NCBI GenBank assembly: GCA_031281925.1
Contig: JAITES010000244.1
Coordinates: 1-9,062 of the forward strand
Length of the DNA: 9,062 nucleotides
DNA from: Treponema sp.
Lineage (GTDB): Bacteria; Spirochaetota; Spirochaetia; Treponematales; Breznakiellaceae
Direction: 5' to 3'
This document shows, piece after piece, positions 5,095 to 9,062 of this stretch (positions are counted from its first letter, which is position 1; every line of letters begins with the position of its first letter). The position numbers and the translations under genes are program-made. The notes beneath the pieces were generated by a model. The model did not search any database, was not told where the DNA came from, and saw nothing but the letters and a program-made list of their open reading frames with translations.

Positions 5095-8000
5095 TTTCCG
5101 GTTATTCAGTCAAACGGCCTGTTACCATCGTGGTACTCTACGCCCTGGCCATCGGGGTGGCCCTTACCATGGCGCCCAACCTGGCGGTGGATCTCTACCC
5201 CTCGGCAACCCCGCCGGTGCTTTCGGTGTACACCCGTTTCCCCGGCGCAGGGCCTGCGGATGTGGAGGCCAACGTTACCGAAAGACTGGAACGTTCCCTC
5301 GCTTCTTCCAGGGGACTGGTCAACATGACCAGCAATTCCCAGTTTGAAGCCAGCTTCATCAATCTGGAGTTTGCCTACGGCACGGACATGGACAAGGCGG
5401 TAACAGATGCCCAGACCCTGCTCAACCGTCTGGCAAACTCCCTGCCCGACGGGACAGAATCCCCCATAGTCCGCCGCTTTGACATGAGTGCCATGCCCAT
5501 TATGCGGCTTGTTGTCCGGGGCAACTATCCGCCGGATCAGCTGCGTATCTTTGCCGAGGACGAGATCCAGGCCAACATCGAGCGGATCGACGGAGTTGCC
5601 TCCGCGGAAGTTACCGGCGGCACCACCCAGATAGTCAAGGTTGCCGTTTCCCTGAACCGTCTTGCCGCATTCAAGCTCACCCTGAATGACGTTACCACTG
5701 CCCTTAAAGGCCAGAGCATCCTCTCCTCCGGGGGAAACCTCAGGCGGGGAACGCGGGAATACCAGATCATGACCGAGGAACAGCTTACCAGCGTGGATCA
5801 GGTAAAGCGCCTCGTGGTCAAGGTTACCAATATTCCTGCGGGGCAGGGAGGAATCAACGTAAACCGTTCCATGGTACTCCGTCTTGAAGACATTGCCGAG
5901 GTGAGCCTTGCCTACAACGACAATGCGGCCCGCGTCTATGTGAACGGCATGAGCGGGGTCTACATTCAGGTTACCAGCGAAAGCGATTCCAACCAGGTTC
6001 AGGTAGCCGACCGGGTTAAGGAAGCCCTGGAAGAGATCAATACCCAGCTTCCCCGCGGCATTTCCCTTGAGGTGCTTTCCGACAACACCACCATGATCAG
6101 CGCCACCCTGGATCAGGTCTACTCCAACGCCATACAGGGCGCCCTGCTTGCCATGCTGATCCTCTTCATATTCCTCCGGAACATAAAGGGAACCATTATC
6201 ATAGGATTGTCGATCCCTGTTTCTATACTCCTGACGATCATGTTTATGGCGATCTTCGGCTTTACCCTCAATCTCCTTACCATGACGGGCCTCATCATGG
6301 GGTTGGGCATGACCATGGACGGCGCCATCGTAATTCTGGAGAATGTTCACAGCTACCGGGAACGGGGGGCAAAGGCTCCCATTGCCGCAATTCTGGGCAG
6401 CAGGGAGATGCTCCGGGCGATCTTCACGTCTTCGGCCACCACCCTCTGCGTCTTCATTCCCCTTATCATCTGGAGGAACGATCTTGAACAGATGGGGCAG
6501 CTCTTCAGCGATCTGATCTTTACCGTGTGTATCTCGCTGATATGTTCCCTGGTTGTGGCGGTTACCCTGGTGCCGAGCCTCTGCGGTTCGATCCTCAAGC
6601 TGAATACCCGCAGGCAACAGCCCCTCAAGTTCGCTCCCCTGCGTTTTGTTGACGACCGTATGGAAGGCCTTTTTACCAGACTTGATTCGGCCTACAAAAA
6701 GGGGCTGGAGTACTGTCTCTCCCACCGGGCCGCGGTGATACTGCTGGTGCTGGCCGTCTTTTGTTTTTCCCTGCTTCAGTTCCAGGGCATCGGCATGAAC
6801 ATGTACATGCGTACCAGAACAGACGACAATGTAACAATAAATGTGTCCATGCCGCAGGGAACCACCATCGAAACAACCGAACAGATACTCCTCGACCTTG
6901 AGGAGATTGTTAAAAAAGAAGTGCAGGGTTACATAAATCTTATCCTCACCGCCCGGCAGAGCGGAACCAATCAGGGGACTTTCCAGATCACCCTGCCCGA
7001 ACCGGCTCTGCAGATTGATACCCCGGCGAGCATTCAGCAGAAACTGGCCTCCTACTTCCGGGGCCTGCCCGGAGCGCGGCTTTCCTTCCGTGCCGGCCGC
7101 GGCATGGGCAACACGTCGGCAGTGGAGATTACCGTAAGCTCACGGGATTACACGGCGATCATGGAGAGCGCAAACGAGATCCTGGGGATCATAACCCGGT
7201 ATCTCCCGGAGATTGAAAACGCCGCGGTGAATATTGATGAAGGGGCGCCCCAGCTCCGGATAGAGATTGACCGGGACAGGGCCAGCGCCATGGGCGTTTC
7301 TCTTGCCACCATCGCCGCCGAGATTCGTACCGCCATGGACGGTACCACCGCTACCACGATCACCCAGGGGGAAAGACTTGTTGATGTGGATGTGATGCTC
7401 CGGGATGAAGACCGCCGGGGGCTGCCCAATCTCGACGCCGTTTTTGTCATGAGCCGCAACGGAGACCGCATTGCCCTTTCAAATCTTGCCCGTATATCCG
7501 AAAGCCGTTCTCCCTCTTCCATCCGCCGGGAAAACCGGGAACGCGTGATCCGCGTCACGGGGGATCTGCCGCCGGGAATCGCCGCAACGGACATGCAGCA
7601 GCGGCTTGAGGCGACGGTAAAAGAGTACCTGGTACCCCGCGAGGGGGTAACGGTCCGTTATCTGGGGGAAGCCGCGGAGATCCGCAGCTACTACGGTCGT
7701 TTCATCTTTATCATTATCGCGGCAGTGTTCCTGGTCTTCGGACTCATGGCAAGCCAGTTTGAATCCTTTGTGGATCCCCTGATCATCTTCTTTTCCATTC
7801 CGCTCCTTTTGATTGGAGTGATATGGATCTACAAACTCTCAGGACAGGCAATGTCCATGTTCAGCGTGGTAGGGATTGTCGCCCTGGTAGGCGTGGTGGT
7901 GAATAACGGAATCGTCCTTGTGGATTATACCAACACCCTCCGGGCACGCGGCCTTAAAGTCCGGGAGGCCTGTATCGAAGCGGGACGGAACCGCCTGCGC

Positions 8001-8213
8001 CCCATCCTGATGACCAGCCTCACCACTATCCTGGGCATGGCTCCCATTGCCTTCTTCCCCGGCGCCGGAGCCGATACCATTCAGCCCATCGGCAAGACCT
8101 TTGTCGGCGGACTTTCAGTTTGTTCGGTCATGACCCTCTTTGTAACTCCGGTGATGTACTCCCTCCTCAATTCCAGGCATGATAAAAAAACGAACAAAAA
8201 TACCGGGGAATGA
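5088..8213 (+). CDS. RND-family efflux pump, inner-membrane permease (hydrophobe/amphiphile exporter type)
   Basis: The 1041-residue product has the normal RND length and duplicated layout. TM1 follows the N-terminal signature MNISGYSVKRPVTIVVL, then a large periplasmic loop (about 35-340), TM2-6 (about 343-500), TM7 (about 543-565), a second loop, and TM8-12 (about 865-1025). In TM4 the usual Asp-Asp pair reads TMDGAIVILENV, so Asp411 is kept and the second position is Gly412. In TM10 the lysine of AcrB is replaced by Asn939 (VVVNNGIVLVDY). In TM11 RLRPILMT keeps the equivalents of AcrB Arg971 and Thr978 (Arg969, Thr976). An Asn in TM10 is common in the SwrC-like group; the Gly in TM4 is less so. 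Start is TTG 5088 with AGGGG six bases before; MNISxxSVKRP at that position is the expected N-terminus. With the two upstream genes it forms a tripartite exporter. Substrate specificity is not predictable here. Confidence 0.95.
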   Translation: MNISGYSVKRPVTIVVLYALAIGVALTMAPNLAVDLYPSATPPVLSVYTRFPGAGPADVEANVTERLERSLASSRGLVNMTSNSQFEASFINLEFAYGTDMDKAVTDAQTLLNRLANSLPDGTESPIVRRFDMSAMPIMRLVVRGNYPPDQLRIFAEDEIQANIERIDGVASAEVTGGTTQIVKVAVSLNRLAAFKLTLNDVTTALKGQSILSSGGNLRRGTREYQIMTEEQLTSVDQVKRLVVKVTNIPAGQGGINVNRSMVLRLEDIAEVSLAYNDNAARVYVNGMSGVYIQVTSESDSNQVQVADRVKEALEEINTQLPRGISLEVLSDNTTMISATLDQVYSNAIQGALLAMLILFIFLRNIKGTIIIGLSIPVSILLTIMFMAIFGFTLNLLTMTGLIMGLGMTMDGAIVILENVHSYRERGAKAPIAAILGSREMLRAIFTSSATTLCVFIPLIIWRNDLEQMGQLFSDLIFTVCISLICSLVVAVTLVPSLCGSILKLNTRRQQPLKFAPLRFVDDRMEGLFTRLDSAYKKGLEYCLSHRAAVILLVLAVFCFSLLQFQGIGMNMYMRTRTDDNVTINVSMPQGTTIETTEQILLDLEEIVKKEVQGYINLILTARQSGTNQGTFQITLPEPALQIDTPASIQQKLASYFRGLPGARLSFRAGRGMGNTSAVEITVSSRDYTAIMESANEILGIITRYLPEIENAAVNIDEGAPQLRIEIDRDRASAMGVSLATIAAEIRTAMDGTTATTITQGERLVDVDVMLRDEDRRGLPNLDAVFVMSRNGDRIALSNLARISESRSPSSIRRENRERVIRVTGDLPPGIAATDMQQRLEATVKEYLVPREGVTVRYLGEAAEIRSYYGRFIFIIIAAVFLVFGLMASQFESFVDPLIIFFSIPLLLIGVIWIYKLSGQAMSMFSVVGIVALVGVVVNNGIVLVDYTNTLRARGLKVREACIEAGRNRLRPILMTSLTTILGMAPIAFFPGAGADTIQPIGKTFVGGLSVCSVMTLFVTPVMYSLLNSRHDKKTNKNTGE

Positions 8214-8216
8214 CCA

Positions 8217-9062
8217 GTGGCTAATCCGGGGAACAGAATCGGCCATGGAACGAAGTCTCACGCGGAAAAGATAAAGGCCGCCATAGTAGGACTCGGGCGC
8301 ATCGCCAGCCTCCTTGAGGATGACAGCCTGAGGGAAAAACCGGCAACCCATGCGGGGGCCATTGCCGCAAACCCGGACTGCCTCCTCGTTGCAGGCTGCG
8401 ACATTGACGAAGAGCGGAGGCAGCTTTTTACCCGGCGCTGGCAGGTTCCCGTTTATGCCGATGCGGAATCCATGCTTGCCGAACACAGACCGGAAATCCT
8501 CCATATAGCAACCCACCCGGACAGCCACCTCTTCTACTGCCGCCTTGCCGCCTCCTGCGGCGTTCCGCTTGTTGTCTGCGAGAAGCCTCTTGCGGACAGC
8601 CTCAGGGCCGCCCGCTCCATTGCGGCCCTCCATCAATCCGGGAAGATCAAAATTATAACCAACCACGAACGCCGCTATTCCGCGGACTATATCAGGATGA
8701 AGGAGATCCTCGACAGCGGCAGCCTGGGCGCCCTCCTCAGCGTAAGGGCCTGCCTCTGCTTCGGGAAGAACCGCCGCCTGGATGAGATGCTCTGGCACGA
8801 CGGCACACACCTGGCCGACGCCCTCATGTTTCTGGGCGGAGGGCGCCTCAAACACGAAAAATGCTGGGGCGCCGGCCTCCGCGGTAAAACGGGAACTTCC
8901 TGGCTTGCAGGCAGCATAAGCGCCGGCGGCGGAAACTCAAAACATTCCGTACCCTTTGTCATTGAGCTTGGGGCCGGGAGGGATCACCTCATCTTCGAGA
9001 TGGAGTTTTCCTGCGAACGGGGCAGACTCAGGATAGGGAACGGAATTTTTGCAGTCTGGGAG
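8217..9062 (+). CDS. Gfo/Idh/MocA-family NAD(P)-dependent oxidoreductase, 3' end outside the window
   Basis: An open frame of 282 codons reaches the right edge, so the gene is partial. The N-terminal Rossmann fold shows AAIVGLGRIAS (residues 21-31), a GxGxxA-type dinucleotide-binding loop, then CDIDEERRQLFTRRWQVPVYAD. The family's EKP motif is at 122-124 (VVCEKPLAD), followed by NHERRYSADY (149-158) and WHDGTHLADAL (193-203), where His198 fits the conserved catalytic GxH(x)xD position. These enzymes oxidise or reduce sugars, inositols and related compounds with NAD(P); the particular substrate is not clear. The Gly-rich stretch SISAGGGNS (about 235-243) lies in the C-terminal sheet domain. 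The start is GTG 8217, three bases after the pump's stop, with GGGGA at 8205-8209 seven bases before. An ATG at 8210 in another frame stops at once. Close spacing implies co-transcription with the efflux genes. About the last fifth to quarter of a typical 350-residue protein is missing. Confidence 0.88.
   Translation, partial: MANPGNRIGHGTKSHAEKIKAAIVGLGRIASLLEDDSLREKPATHAGAIAANPDCLLVAGCDIDEERRQLFTRRWQVPVYADAESMLAEHRPEILHIATHPDSHLFYCRLAASCGVPLVVCEKPLADSLRAARSIAALHQSGKIKIITNHERRYSADYIRMKEILDSGSLGALLSVRACLCFGKNRRLDEMLWHDGTHLADALMFLGGGRLKHEKCWGAGLRGKTGTSWLAGSISAGGGNSKHSVPFVIELGAGRDHLIFEMEFSCERGRLRIGNGIFAVWE

Noticed and set aside
5106..6725. 539-codon open frame on the minus strand
   Set aside because: It lies wholly inside the confidently identified RND gene. 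Its product is rich in His, Gly and Gln without recognisable domains, as expected for the reverse of a GC-rich coding frame.
8115..8855. 246-codon open frame on the minus strand
   Set aside because: It overlaps the end of the RND gene and the oxidoreductase, whose motifs (GLGRIA, EKP, DGTHLAD) prove the + strand frame. No start signal or known domain supports the reverse frame.
1..9062. CRISPR array, tRNA, rRNA or complete insertion sequence
   Set aside because: No regularly spaced direct repeats, cloverleaf-like segments, rRNA-like sequence or paired terminal inverted repeats flanking a transposase were recognised by eye.

Overview
The window looks like a GC-rich spirochaete chromosome, most like a treponeme. 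This is inferred from three things. The tolC-family signal peptide ends in a short '...ALFGQEE' region typical of treponemes. The tail with repeated EARG units resembles the Rpn/PD-(D/E)XK proteins common in Treponema. The efflux adaptor is a hairpin-less type like Borrelia BesA. No rRNA or marker gene is present, so the assignment is tentative. All genes read on the + strand.

Positions 1-321 hold the decayed 3' part of an Rpn-family (PD-(D/E)XK nuclease/transposase-like) gene, interrupted by an in-frame TAA. Positions 372-2576 hold two adjacent genes: a radical SAM protein with a C-terminal helix-hairpin-helix (the 'putative DNA modification/repair radical SAM protein' family) and its usual partner, a DUF4130-type 'probable DNA metabolism protein'. 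Their biochemical role is unknown. The first gene appears to be read from a promoter whose -10 box abuts the ATG, so its message may be leaderless.

A 109-bp AT-rich gap (2577-2685) separates this pair from a tripartite efflux operon running to 8213: a TolC-family outer membrane protein, a short periplasmic adaptor without an alpha-hairpin, and a 1041-residue RND inner-membrane pump. Together they would span the envelope and export small molecules using the ion gradient. The spacers between these genes contain inverted repeats, and a similar sequence follows the stop codons of the first two genes. Three bases after the pump gene, a Gfo/Idh/MocA-family NAD(P)-dependent oxidoreductase begins. 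It runs off the right edge and is translationally close to the efflux operon.

No tRNA, rRNA, CRISPR array, complete insertion sequence or replication origin was seen. The most interesting items are the uncharacterised radical SAM/DUF4130 pair with its leaderless-type promoter, the repeated post-stop sequence that may fold over the pump's ribosome binding site, and the altered proton-relay residues in the pump.
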